Assembly: GCA_002292185.1 (NCBI GenBank)
Contig: DBBL01000001.1
Coordinates: forward strand, 1 to 24,350
Reading direction: 5' to 3'
DNA length: 24,350 bases
Source: Akkermansiaceae bacterium UBA985
GTDB lineage: Bacteria; Verrucomicrobiota; Verrucomicrobiia; Verrucomicrobiales; Akkermansiaceae
The notes beneath the pieces were generated by a model. The model was not told where the DNA came from, made no database searches, and saw only the letters and a program-made list of their open reading frames with translations. A program made the position numbers and the translations under genes. Shown in pieces: positions 7,440 to 15,424 of this stretch; the first letter of the stretch is position 1; every line of letters begins with the position of its first letter.

Positions 7440-9380
7440 TTATGGCTGGGTAGTGAGCGCGAAGTGGGTGAAGGAGGCGTGGTGTGCTTTTTTGCCTGCG
7501 GCTTCGTTGGTTGCTTTGCTGTGGGCGCGGCTGTCGGGACACTCTGGGTAGCTAACAAGAACTTGGTTGGAGTCAATCAGGTTTAGATAAAAGTGGGTAG
7601 CGCCTTTGGGGATGGTGGCAGTAATACTTTTGTCGGCGTTGATGGTGGCTGGTGCGCGGAACCATTCCTCTGATACTTTTTCCTCCTTGGTGGTGTAGAC
7701 GATGTAGGCCTTGCTAACAGAGGCGCCGTTCTCTTTGTAGCTGAGAGTAACGGAATTGCCAGATTGGCTGTGCTTGATCGCCTTGGGAGCGCTTTTTTTG
7801 AACTGAGCTGAGACGTGGCGGCCGTGCCGATTGTAATAGGGTAAGCTTGCATCCATTTCGGTGAGAATCTCGGTCAGGTGCTGATCCATTTTTTTGGTCC
7901 GCTCGGGATCTTGATCGGCGAGGTTGTTAGCTTCTTCAATATCGACGCGTTTACCGTCCTGATCGTAGAGTTGATAGAGTTCGTATTGGGGGATACTGGG
8001 GTGGAACAGGTGATTGAGATTACGGATGAGCTTGTAGCCGCCGGTGCGAATGGTGCTCTGCATCGAGGCGTGTGGGAAGTGCCAGATCATGGTGTCACGG
8101 GTTTTGCCATCGTGGCCCTTGACTAGATCTGCTTTGGTAGCATCTGTTTTGAGTAGGTTCGAGAGGTCGGAGCCATCGAGAATTTTGCCTTGCTTGGGCT
8201 TAGCTCCTACCCATGAGAGAATCGTGGGGTAGAGGTCGAGGCCGTTGATGACAACATCGGATTGCACACCCTTGGCGATGCTGGGGCCGGCGATGAGGAA
8301 AGGAACGCGAGTGCCGCCCTCCTTGGCGTTGATTTTGCCTTTGTCCAACGGGTAGTTGTCGGTGATGACCTCGTGGCCGCCGCCGCCTTCCATGCCGCCG
8401 TTGTCGGAGGTGAAAACCAGATAGGTGTTCTCAATAAGCTTGTGACCAGGCCAGCGCGGGTCATCGGTTTTTTCCAGGTAGGAGATGATTTGGCCAACGT
8501 AGTAATCCAAGGTCTCAACCATACCGCAGTAATACGGGTTGTTCTGGCCTTCGAGTAGCCATTTGCCAGGGTCGGTAGGCATGTCTACCCCGAGCTTTTT
8601 ACAGTATTTTTCGAGCAAGCGTTTGCTGCGAATCTGGATCGGAGTGTGTACTAGCCAGGTGGCGTAGTAGAGGAACACAGGCTTGTCTTTGTTGTCGTCA
8701 AAAAACTTGATGGCCTCGGTGGTGACGATGTCAGTGGCGAAGCCGTTTTCATCGAGGCGGTAGGGGTCGTCCTTGGCGTTGGTAGCAAAACCTTCAAGTC
8801 GGTTTCCCATGCCGCTCTGAGCACCACGAGTATTGTAACCTTGCTGGTGGGTGGTGAAGTCAAAGCCGATATCCATGGGCTGGGGAAATGCGTGGTGATC
8901 CACGGCGATGTGCCACTTGCCGGTGTGGCCTGTGGAGTAGCCCTCAGCCTTCATGGCCTTGGCTAGGTTGAAGGTGGTCTCAGGCATGCGGCCGCTATAC
9001 CATGGGGACATGACCGTCGTGCCGATATCGTGGTGCGGATGTGGTGGAGCTCCACCAACGACGTGGGTTTTCTGAGCCCTTGCCGGGTGAACGCCACTGA
9101 GCAGTGCGCAGCGAGATGGGGCACAGGTAGGTGCAGGGGAGTAGCCATTCCAGAACTGAACACCTTTCTTGGCCAGAGCGTCAAGATTGGGGGTTTCCAT
9201 CGGGGAGGGTTTATCCACATCGTAGCATTTGACATCCTGCCAGCCGAGGTCATCGACAAACATGAGGACCACATTGGGTTTGGTGGGGCGTTGGTCTTCT
9301 GCGGCTGTGACGGGAAGTAACAGGGCGCAGACGGCGAAAAGGCATGTGAGAATGCGTGTGAAAATAGTAGGTGTTTGCAT
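7440..9380 (-). CDS. Secreted family S1 sulfatase
   Basis: The protein has 646 residues with an N-terminal signal peptide (cleavage near VTAA-ED, about 27). The type I sulfatase signature TCAPSRCALLSG places the formylglycine-forming Cys at 86. Metal and catalytic elements are FVDDLGW (Asp43, Asp44), GKWH (154-157), VHTP (His245) and TSDNGG (Asp326, Asn327). The C-terminal 120 residues (about 525-646), rich in alternating beta-type sequence, extend beyond the usual sulfatase fold. The enzyme would remove sulfate esters from a polysaccharide or oligosaccharide after FGE-type maturation; the substrate cannot be fixed from sequence. It sits 60 bases after the esterase stop and 93 bases before the fucosidase start, consistent with an operon. 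No FGE gene is in the window. Confidence 0.95.
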   Translation of the reverse strand: MQTPTIFTRILTCLFAVCALLLPVTAAEDQRPTKPNVVLMFVDDLGWQDVKCYDVDKPSPMETPNLDALAKKGVQFWNGYSPAPTCAPSRCALLSGVHPARAQKTHVVGGAPPHPHHDIGTTVMSPWYSGRMPETTFNLAKAMKAEGYSTGHTGKWHIAVDHHAFPQPMDIGFDFTTHQQGYNTRGAQSGMGNRLEGFATNAKDDPYRLDENGFATDIVTTEAIKFFDDNKDKPVFLYYATWLVHTPIQIRSKRLLEKYCKKLGVDMPTDPGKWLLEGQNNPYYCGMVETLDYYVGQIISYLEKTDDPRWPGHKLIENTYLVFTSDNGGMEGGGGHEVITDNYPLDKGKINAKEGGTRVPFLIAGPSIAKGVQSDVVINGLDLYPTILSWVGAKPKQGKILDGSDLSNLLKTDATKADLVKGHDGKTRDTMIWHFPHASMQSTIRTGGYKLIRNLNHLFHPSIPQYELYQLYDQDGKRVDIEEANNLADQDPERTKKMDQHLTEILTEMDASLPYYNRHGRHVSAQFKKSAPKAIKHSQSGNSVTLSYKENGASVSKAYIVYTTKEEKVSEEWFRAPATINADKSITATIPKGATHFYLNLIDSNQVLVSYPECPDSRAHSKATNEAAGKKAHHASFTHFALTTQP

Positions 9381-9440
9381 CGCTTAATGAGTGTGGTGTG
9401 CTGTAAGGGTGGGCTACAATGGTAAAGCGCTGAGAGCCTG

Positions 9441-11348
9441 TCAAGGCGTTGTCGGGAGCCAACGTAGATTGCGAAACTGTGGCGCGGCACCTTGCCATTT
9501 GCCTGTGCCAACGAGACGCCTTTTGCCGCCATTTTTTGGGGTCAGGTATTCGGATGGCCCAAGGCGCAGCTCCTTGATGTCTTGCCAAGAGGCGAGGGCG
9601 CTACCGTCGGCATCAAGAAAGTCGGTAGGGGACAAGGTGATCGGCTGCCAGTCGGTGCAGCCAGCGAGCTTGATCTCTGCAATATGTTTATCGAGGCCAA
9701 GGATGATTTTGTTGGCCTGTTCAGAGCGAATATCAATGGCGAGCTTCACGTCTTTTTGATCTTTAGGCGCTGACCAGAGCGGGTGGTAAAGCTTGTGGGT
9801 TTTGCGTGCCCACTCTGACGGCTTGGTGGTGAACCACTCTTTTTGCCAATTGCTTGCGAAGCTTTCGATCACGGGGCTTGCTTGGAGAGTGGCTTTGACT
9901 CCTGCCTGTTGCAATTGAGCAGGACTGACGATTTTCAGTAAAGTGGAAAGGTTGAAGTTCTTGGTGGTGTAGCGGCCGTAGTAGTAGCCAGCACCGGTAA
10001 TCGGCTGATCGAGGGCATAGAGCACATTGGCGTAAACCCAGAGGGGTTTGTCCGTTGTGGAAATCGGCAGGTTTGCAGACCAGACGCCGTCTTTGCCAGT
10101 GGCTTGCGCATGCGCGTGATGCCAGAACTGGTTGATGTGGTTATGCATGTCGCCACTGACTTCACCCTGCTGGGTGTAATAAATATCGATAGCCATAATG
10201 GGCTTTGAGGTGTCTGGCCTGATGGCGAAGTGAGGTAGTCCGGATTCGGTCTTCAGGGTCAGTGTGCTAGCAGGATTGGCTGGCCATTGGAAAGCCCCCT
10301 TCAGGTGCTGGTCAAACCAAAGCTGGGTGGCGACTTCGTTTTCTGGCAGGTCCTTGTGGTTGATGTGTGCCGAGCAGGTGACCCGCCAATTTTGCGTGCC
10401 TAACTTGTTACTCAGTTCTTGGGTGGTGGTGATGAGGTCCGAGATACGGCCGTGGAAGTCATTAGCGGGGCTTAGAAAAATAGTCGGGCAGCTGATGTTT
10501 TTCAGGTTAGCGGGGTCACTGACGGTATTGAGATAGAGGGCATCTTTTTTGGTGCGATCACTGATGCCTCCGCATGAGGGGGCGGCTGCCTTGACCCGTT
10601 TGTCAGAGCCGGCGGTGAGCACAGTGAGCTTGCCCCCCATGGAGTGGCCGTAGACACCGAGCTTGTTGGCGTCGACTTGGGCTTGCTGCTCGAGGAAGGT
10701 GAGTGCGCGGCGTGCGGCCAGGGTGCAGAGGAACCAAGCGTTGTTACGCGGCGAGGCAACGGGGTCCAAGCTCCAGTCATAAGCTGGTAATTGAGTGAAG
10801 GCATCTTTGTCCCTTTTACTCGGTGCGTGGTAGGCATCGAGTGCACCCCAGTCGGTGGTGATTTTATAATGAGGGTCTTCTTTTTTGTTGTCCCAGAAAA
10901 GTTTCACTTCGTGAGGGCTGACACGATAGTCGGGAGCGGAGATGCGGCCGGCCCATGCGATGGAGATGGTCGCGTAACCGCGCTTGGCGTTAGTGAGCAC
11001 GGCTTGGTAATCGGCGTATTGGCCACCACCGTGGATCTGAACCAGTCCGGGAATCTTGCTGCCCGCGTCACTCATCGCTTTAGGATAGCCATAGACGGCA
11101 GCCATCATCGATTTTTGCCCTTTGAAAATACCGATGCGGTAGCGCAGGACTTTGAGAACGACACCGTCTTCTTCCCATTCCTTGAGAATCTCGGTGTCGA
11201 GGGGCTCGGCGCGCGGGTCGAAGCCAGTCCACATGGCTTGAGCATCCTGCGGCACTTGATTATTTTTCAGGGGCGGCAAAGTTTCAGCGATGCTGTTTGC
11301 TATCAGGCAGCTTGTAGCCAGTAAAAAGAGCGTTAGTAGATGTTTCAT
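9441..11348 (-). CDS. Secreted alpha/beta-hydrolase, probable carbohydrate esterase, with C-terminal accessory domain
   Basis: The protein has 635 residues and a signal peptide (about 1-21). The alpha/beta-hydrolase core shows the oxyanion segment VQIHGGGQYAD (103-113), the nucleophile elbow GHSMGG with Ser236, a probable acid Asp297 (SPANDFHG) and a probable His328 or His331 (AHINHKD). This layout resembles dienelactone-hydrolase/acetyl-xylan-esterase-like proteins. From about 350 a second part contains Trp-rich beta-type sequence; its closing part (about 530-635) looks like an ancillary carbohydrate-binding module, but I cannot name the family. It is first of the esterase-sulfatase-fucosidase run and lies about 200 bases after the NusG-like gene. 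Deacylation of the sulfated glycan before hydrolysis is the likely role. A peptidase-like activity cannot be excluded. Confidence 0.8.
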   Translation of the reverse strand: MKHLLTLFLLATSCLIANSIAETLPPLKNNQVPQDAQAMWTGFDPRAEPLDTEILKEWEEDGVVLKVLRYRIGIFKGQKSMMAAVYGYPKAMSDAGSKIPGLVQIHGGGQYADYQAVLTNAKRGYATISIAWAGRISAPDYRVSPHEVKLFWDNKKEDPHYKITTDWGALDAYHAPSKRDKDAFTQLPAYDWSLDPVASPRNNAWFLCTLAARRALTFLEQQAQVDANKLGVYGHSMGGKLTVLTAGSDKRVKAAAPSCGGISDRTKKDALYLNTVSDPANLKNISCPTIFLSPANDFHGRISDLITTTQELSNKLGTQNWRVTCSAHINHKDLPENEVATQLWFDQHLKGAFQWPANPASTLTLKTESGLPHFAIRPDTSKPIMAIDIYYTQQGEVSGDMHNHINQFWHHAHAQATGKDGVWSANLPISTTDKPLWVYANVLYALDQPITGAGYYYGRYTTKNFNLSTLLKIVSPAQLQQAGVKATLQASPVIESFASNWQKEWFTTKPSEWARKTHKLYHPLWSAPKDQKDVKLAIDIRSEQANKIILGLDKHIAEIKLAGCTDWQPITLSPTDFLDADGSALASWQDIKELRLGPSEYLTPKNGGKRRLVGTGKWQGAAPQFRNLRWLPTTP

Positions 11349-11549
11349 GATGCGCTGAGCTGTTATCTATGCCGCCGTCCTGCCACCATAGAGATGTATA
11401 AGGTTACGAGAAACAAACGCGATTCTTGCACACCATGTTGAGCAATCTTATTATGGCGGCCCCTTTCCGCAGATGTACAGACACAGGCGTGCAGACGGGG
11501 AAGTTGTGGGAAGTCGGCCAGAGCAAGATATTCCCTGGCTGTGCTGCGC

Positions 11550-12137
11550 CTATTCAGGAACAGGCTTATTGGGCAATAAGAGAGACAGCAGGTCAGTTTC
11601 CACGACATGGCGATTACCGAGAAACTCGGTGAGCAGCTTAACGCGTTCTAGTGCCGGCATGACCTCAATGACAGTGCCTTGAAAACCTTGGAAGGCGCCA
11701 TGCGCGATTTCCACTTCATCACCCTCGCTGACAGTCGGCTCCAGAGTCATGATGTCATCATCACCTTCATTGAGCTCCTTCATCTGTTGGGTCAGATCTG
11801 CAATGAATGAGCTGGGAATTTCAGGCATGTAATCGCCAAACTTGAGGATGGTCATGACCCCGTGGGTATGGACGATGTTGCGCTCATTTTGCTCTCGGGA
11901 AAAGAAGCCAAAAATATAACCAGGAAACATGGCTTCCACCCACCAAACTTTGCCGCGCCTGGTTGCTTTACGATATCTCAGGCGTGGACAAAATGACTGC
12001 ACCCCCTCGATTTGATTCATCGCCCTCGCCGCGATGTGTTCGCGCTTGGGTTTGGTGCGCACACAGTACCAAGCGTAGTGATCGGCATCGGATGACGTGA
12101 CGGAATCGGAATCAAAATCGGAGTTGATATGAGTCAT
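11550..12137 (-). CDS. NusG-paralog antiterminator (RfaH/UpxY/LoaP-like)
   Basis: The 195-residue protein has a short acidic N-terminus (1-20), then a NusG N-terminal domain (about 21-100) opening with YAWYCVRTKPKREHIAA and containing EAMFPGYIFGFF. A linker follows, then a KOW domain (about 136-190) with HGAFQGFQGTVIEV. The separate location away from secE and rpl genes and the divergent sequence mark it as a specialised paralog rather than housekeeping NusG. Such proteins load on RNA polymerase and prevent premature termination in long operons, mostly for capsule, LPS or exopolysaccharide. Here the next same-strand genes are degradative. It follows the GbsR-type gene by 15 bases, so the pair is very likely co-transcribed. 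A stem with one mismatch (11548-11565) overlaps its stop codon. Confidence 0.9.
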   Translation of the reverse strand: MTHINSDFDSDSVTSSDADHYAWYCVRTKPKREHIAARAMNQIEGVQSFCPRLRYRKATRRGKVWWVEAMFPGYIFGFFSREQNERNIVHTHGVMTILKFGDYMPEIPSSFIADLTQQMKELNEGDDDIMTLEPTVSEGDEVEIAHGAFQGFQGTVIEVMPALERVKLLTEFLGNRHVVETDLLSLLLPNKPVPE

Positions 12138-12152
12138 GCTGTCTGAATGTTT

Positions 12153-12653
12153 TTATTCACCGAGAAATTTCTGCAATAGGGGTAAGACAAGCTTGGCTTT
12201 GCTGGACCATCGTTGGATGATCTTGATCCGGTTTTCGTAAAATGCGCGCAGCTCTGGGTCGCTGACGGTATCGAGATCCTGCTCGAGCTCGCTCAGCTTG
12301 CGTGTGCCGCTGTCCATGTGCGGACGAACTTGTTCACGAATAAAACCCCCGACAAGTTTTTTTAATTCAATATCCGCTTCAAAATAGCCTTTGCGGTCAT
12401 TGTCATATTCGACATCGCGAACAGCACCAAGGGTGCGCAACATTTTTAAGCCCTGACTTGCCGATCCCTTACTAATGTCAAGGCGCTCAACCAGGTCCGC
12501 CATGGTCAAGGGCTTGGGGGAGGCGAACAAGAGGCCGAAGATCTCACCCACAGAGGCTGGTAAACCAATGATCTTCGCGCCATCTCTAAAAAACGAGATG
12601 AGTCGCTGATCGATGGTCAACTTCTCTGTATCGGGCTGATCGCTAGGGTGCAT
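12153..12653 (-). CDS. GbsR/MarR-family transcriptional regulator
   Basis: The ATG at 12653 is preferred; an in-frame GTG at 12671 would add six residues, and neither has a clear RBS. The N-terminal half is a winged helix: LPASVGEIFGLLF, then MADLVERLDISKGSASQGLKMLRTLGAV with the recognition helix at SKGSASQGLKML. Then comes a wing with EYDNDRKGYFEAD and a C-terminal helical dimerisation part. This matches GbsR-type MarR relatives, which act as repressors in osmoprotectant or envelope-polysaccharide control. It is directly followed by the NusG-like gene, so it is the probable local switch. A symmetric sequence just upstream (12685-12702) could be its own operator. Confidence 0.85.
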   Translation of the reverse strand: MHPSDQPDTEKLTIDQRLISFFRDGAKIIGLPASVGEIFGLLFASPKPLTMADLVERLDISKGSASQGLKMLRTLGAVRDVEYDNDRKGYFEADIELKKLVGGFIREQVRPHMDSGTRKLSELEQDLDTVSDPELRAFYENRIKIIQRWSSKAKLVLPLLQKFLGE

Positions 12654-12684
12654 CAAGGGCGAGAATAGCACCGTCGATTTGAAA

Positions 12685-12702
12685 GTTCAATTTTTTTTGA
12701 AC
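12685..12702. promoter_or_regulatory. Inverted repeat upstream of gbsR-like gene, putative operator
   Basis: GTTCAA (12685-12690) and TTGAAC (12697-12702) are perfect inverted arms around six T residues, 32 bases upstream of the preferred ATG. The size and AT-rich symmetry suit a MarR/GbsR dimer site. An AT-rich TTATTATAAC segment just upstream (about 12719-12729) could supply the -10 region. Function is inferred from position only. Confidence 0.45.
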
Positions 12703-12803
12703 AAAAAAACTAACACTTAGTTATAATAAGGATTTGCTGACAACCGGCCTTGTGAAGCCCTTTACGAAGCACTTCATATATACAGGCCCTGATCTGGCTG
12801 TCG

Positions 12804-13028
12804 TTATTGACCCTGTAGGGGAGCCATGGTGGCAAGCTGATCTTGCTGAATGCTGACAGCGGCTTTTTTCTTTGAGCCTTCCGTTTCAGCGGATGCGCCG
12901 CTTATCAGCTTCACTGAAGTATCGATGTTCACCGCAGTGCCTGCCTTAGGCTCGTATGCGTAGGAGGCAACTAACCAGCAACAGAGAATGGCGGAGCTAC
13001 AAAGAATGAACATGCGGATATTGGTCAT
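12804..13028 (-). CDS. Small secreted protein of unknown function
   Basis: With the ATG at 13028 this gives 74 residues. The N-terminus (MTNIRMFILCSSAILCCWLVASYAY) is a good signal peptide with likely cleavage after AYA-type sequence; the mature part is about 50 residues, hydrophilic, Lys/Ala/Gln rich and without Cys. An upstream in-frame ATG at 13082 would give 92 residues but puts a His/Asn-rich, non-signal-like stretch in front. I recognise no family. It lies upstream of the gbsR-like gene on the same strand, 150 bases from it, and divergent from the PilT gene. It could be a genuine small exported protein or a chance ORF. Confidence 0.45.
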   Translation of the reverse strand: MTNIRMFILCSSAILCCWLVASYAYEPKAGTAVNIDTSVKLISGASAETEGSKKKAAVSIQQDQLATMAPLQGQ

Positions 13029-13246
13029 AGCGTGATTGTTAGTAGCGTGAGCCACATTTGGGTGCAAGTGGTAAAACCCCAAGTCGCTTCTTGCGCAAGA
13101 TCATTTACCACTTTTATGGAGGGTCCCCGGATAGCCCCGTGTTGATGCCGTATTAGAATAAAAGCTTGGATTCATAAAACATCATAGCAGACTAAACAGC
13201 TGATGGTGCTGATCAGGCGCTATTACCGGTGAATTTTTTTATAGTC

Positions 13247-15418
13247 ATGAACATTATTGATCTACTCAAGGCCCTCAAGGAAGAAAGTGTATCGGATGTT
13301 TTTCTCTGCGAGGGGAAAACTCCCCAAGTGAGACATCATGGCAAGTTGGAAACCTTTGCTGAGCAGGCTCTGACCAAGGAGGATTTCTTGGCATTCGTTG
13401 ACGAGCATCTTCCTGCGGAAACTTGGGACAACCTGGTAGAAGAGCGGGATATTGATATCGGCTTGAGCCTTTCCCCTATGGAAAGGTTTCGTTTGCACCT
13501 CGGTTTTGAGCAAGGGGCGGTATCCTTGGTCGGAAGAAAAGTGCCCTCTGGCGCGATGAACTTTGAGGAGCTTAACCTCCCGCCTATGCTTGAAACCATG
13601 TTGGAGGAAACCAGGGGTCTCATTCTGGTTACAGGTGCCACGGGTTCAGGTAAAACAACCACCATGGCAGCGATGTTGCACTACATCAATAGTCACCATC
13701 AGAAGCATATTGTTACCATTGAAGACCCAATTGAATTTATTCACCAGGAGCAAAACAGCCATATTACCCAGCGTGAAATTGGCTCTGACACCAAAGACTT
13801 TAGCTCTGCTCTGAGAGCTGTGCTCAGGCAAAGCCCCGATGTCATTTTTATTGGTGAGATGCGTGATCTTGAGACCATTAAGACGGCGATGTCCGCGGCC
13901 ATTACGGGCCATCTCGTAATCTCAACCTTGCACACAGTGGATGCGGAGCGCACCCTGGAAAGAATACTCAACTATGTTTCAGAGGGTCAGCAGCATCAGT
14001 TTGCGATGGATTTATCAAACGCTCTCAAGGGTGTCGTTTCTCAGCGGCTTTTGCCGAGAAAAGATGGGCAGGGAATGATCCCCGCGGTGGAGATCCTAGT
14101 GAATACCCCGCACATATCCAAGCTGGTTGCCAATCAGGAAATTGAGGAAATCGGAGAGGCGATCAAGGCTGGCGGCTCAGAGGGCATGATTAATTTCAAT
14201 CGGGTTTTGTTGGAGATGGTGGAGCAGGATGTGATCACACCGGAAACGGCTCTTGCCGGTGCAGAAAAGCGCGAGGAGATGAAGCTTCTCATGCAAGGCA
14301 TGGAAACCGGTATCGACACACTGCGCACTCAGGGTGGAGGTATCGAGAAAGCGACAATATCCATGAAAAGCCTGCTTAAGTCCGCACTGCATTACAAGGC
14401 ATCGGATTTGCTGCTCACCGTGGGCAACTCACCGACATTCAGGGTCAACGGAGAATTGATTGCCACCAATATTAACCCACTCAATGCTGCTGATACCAGA
14501 AACCTTCTCTTGAGTATTCTCAACCGCCGACAGCGGACAGATTTTGAGCGGAATAAGGAAGTCGATTTTGCCATGAGTATTACGTTGACCGATGATGAGG
14601 GAGATCAAAAATACAACCGGTTCCGAGTTAACGGATTCTATCAAAAAGGTACTGTTTCCTGTGCCATCCGCTTGATCAACCAGTTCATCCCGAGTCCTGC
14701 TGAGCTTCATATGCCCGAAACCATTCTGGACATGGCTACTAAGCATCATGGCCTGGTCCTTATTACCGGTGCTACGGGGCAAGGAAAGTCGACCACGCTC
14801 GCTTGTTTGATTGACCATATCAATAAGACTCGCTCATGCCATGTGATTACCATCGAAGATCCGATCGAATATGTTCACCAAAATAAGAGGGCTATCATTG
14901 AGCAGCGCGAACTATATGCTGATACAATGAGTTACCAGAATGCCCTCAAATATATTCTGCGGCAGGATCCTGATGTCATCCTTGTCGGTGAGATGCGTGA
15001 TCCCGAGACCATTGCCGCGGCACTCACCGCAGCTGAGACTGGGCACCTCGTCTTTGCCACCCTTCATACCAATGATGCAGTGCAAACAATTGATCGTGTT
15101 ATTGATGCGTTTCCCGCGGATCAGCAGAACCAGGTCAGGTCTCAGTTTTCCTCCTGTCTGTTAGGTATCGTTGCTCAGAGGCTTTTGCCGAGAAAAAATG
15201 AAGATGGCAGGATTGCCGCATTCGAGGTGCTCAAAGGAAGCGCAGCGATCAGAGCAAATATTAGGGACAACAAATGCCAACAAATCAAAGCTTGCATGGA
15301 GACCTCTCAGCAAGACGGCATGATCACGATGGATAAAGCTCTCAATGATCTCTATGAGCAGGAACTTATTAGTGCCCAGACAGTGAGAGAATTTGCAGCC
15401 GATAACAAGACCCTTTGA
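13247..15418 (+). CDS. Tandem PilT-PilT type IV pilus retraction-type ATPase fusion
   Basis: The ATG at 13247 gives 723 residues and starts like PilT (MNIIDLLKAL); a GTG at 13229 is the alternative. Two complete PilT modules follow one another. Module 1 (about 1-345) has SDVF (16-19), Walker A GATGSGKT (130-137), Walker B VIFIGEMRD (199-207) and the His box GHLVISTLH (221-229). Module 2 (about 372-715) has ASD (385-387), AIRLI (473-477), Walker A GATGQGKS (508-515), VILVGEMRD (577-585) and GHLVFATLH (599-607). Module 1 lacks the usual AIR.I motif (VSLVGRKVP instead). PilT hexamers retract type IV pili at the inner membrane; three fused chains could form one hexamer. No other pilus gene is in the window. 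It converges on the GHL10-type gene with only six bases between stops. Confidence 0.92.
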   Translation: MNIIDLLKALKEESVSDVFLCEGKTPQVRHHGKLETFAEQALTKEDFLAFVDEHLPAETWDNLVEERDIDIGLSLSPMERFRLHLGFEQGAVSLVGRKVPSGAMNFEELNLPPMLETMLEETRGLILVTGATGSGKTTTMAAMLHYINSHHQKHIVTIEDPIEFIHQEQNSHITQREIGSDTKDFSSALRAVLRQSPDVIFIGEMRDLETIKTAMSAAITGHLVISTLHTVDAERTLERILNYVSEGQQHQFAMDLSNALKGVVSQRLLPRKDGQGMIPAVEILVNTPHISKLVANQEIEEIGEAIKAGGSEGMINFNRVLLEMVEQDVITPETALAGAEKREEMKLLMQGMETGIDTLRTQGGGIEKATISMKSLLKSALHYKASDLLLTVGNSPTFRVNGELIATNINPLNAADTRNLLLSILNRRQRTDFERNKEVDFAMSITLTDDEGDQKYNRFRVNGFYQKGTVSCAIRLINQFIPSPAELHMPETILDMATKHHGLVLITGATGQGKSTTLACLIDHINKTRSCHVITIEDPIEYVHQNKRAIIEQRELYADTMSYQNALKYILRQDPDVILVGEMRDPETIAAALTAAETGHLVFATLHTNDAVQTIDRVIDAFPADQQNQVRSQFSSCLLGIVAQRLLPRKNEDGRIAAFEVLKGSAAIRANIRDNKCQQIKACMETSQQDGMITMDKALNDLYEQELISAQTVREFAADNKTL

Positions 15419-15424
15419 GTGGAA

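Noticed and set aside
12719..12755. TTGTCA…TATAAC as a promoter for the GbsR-type gene
   Set aside because: The spacing is only 12 bp, too short for a sigma70 promoter.
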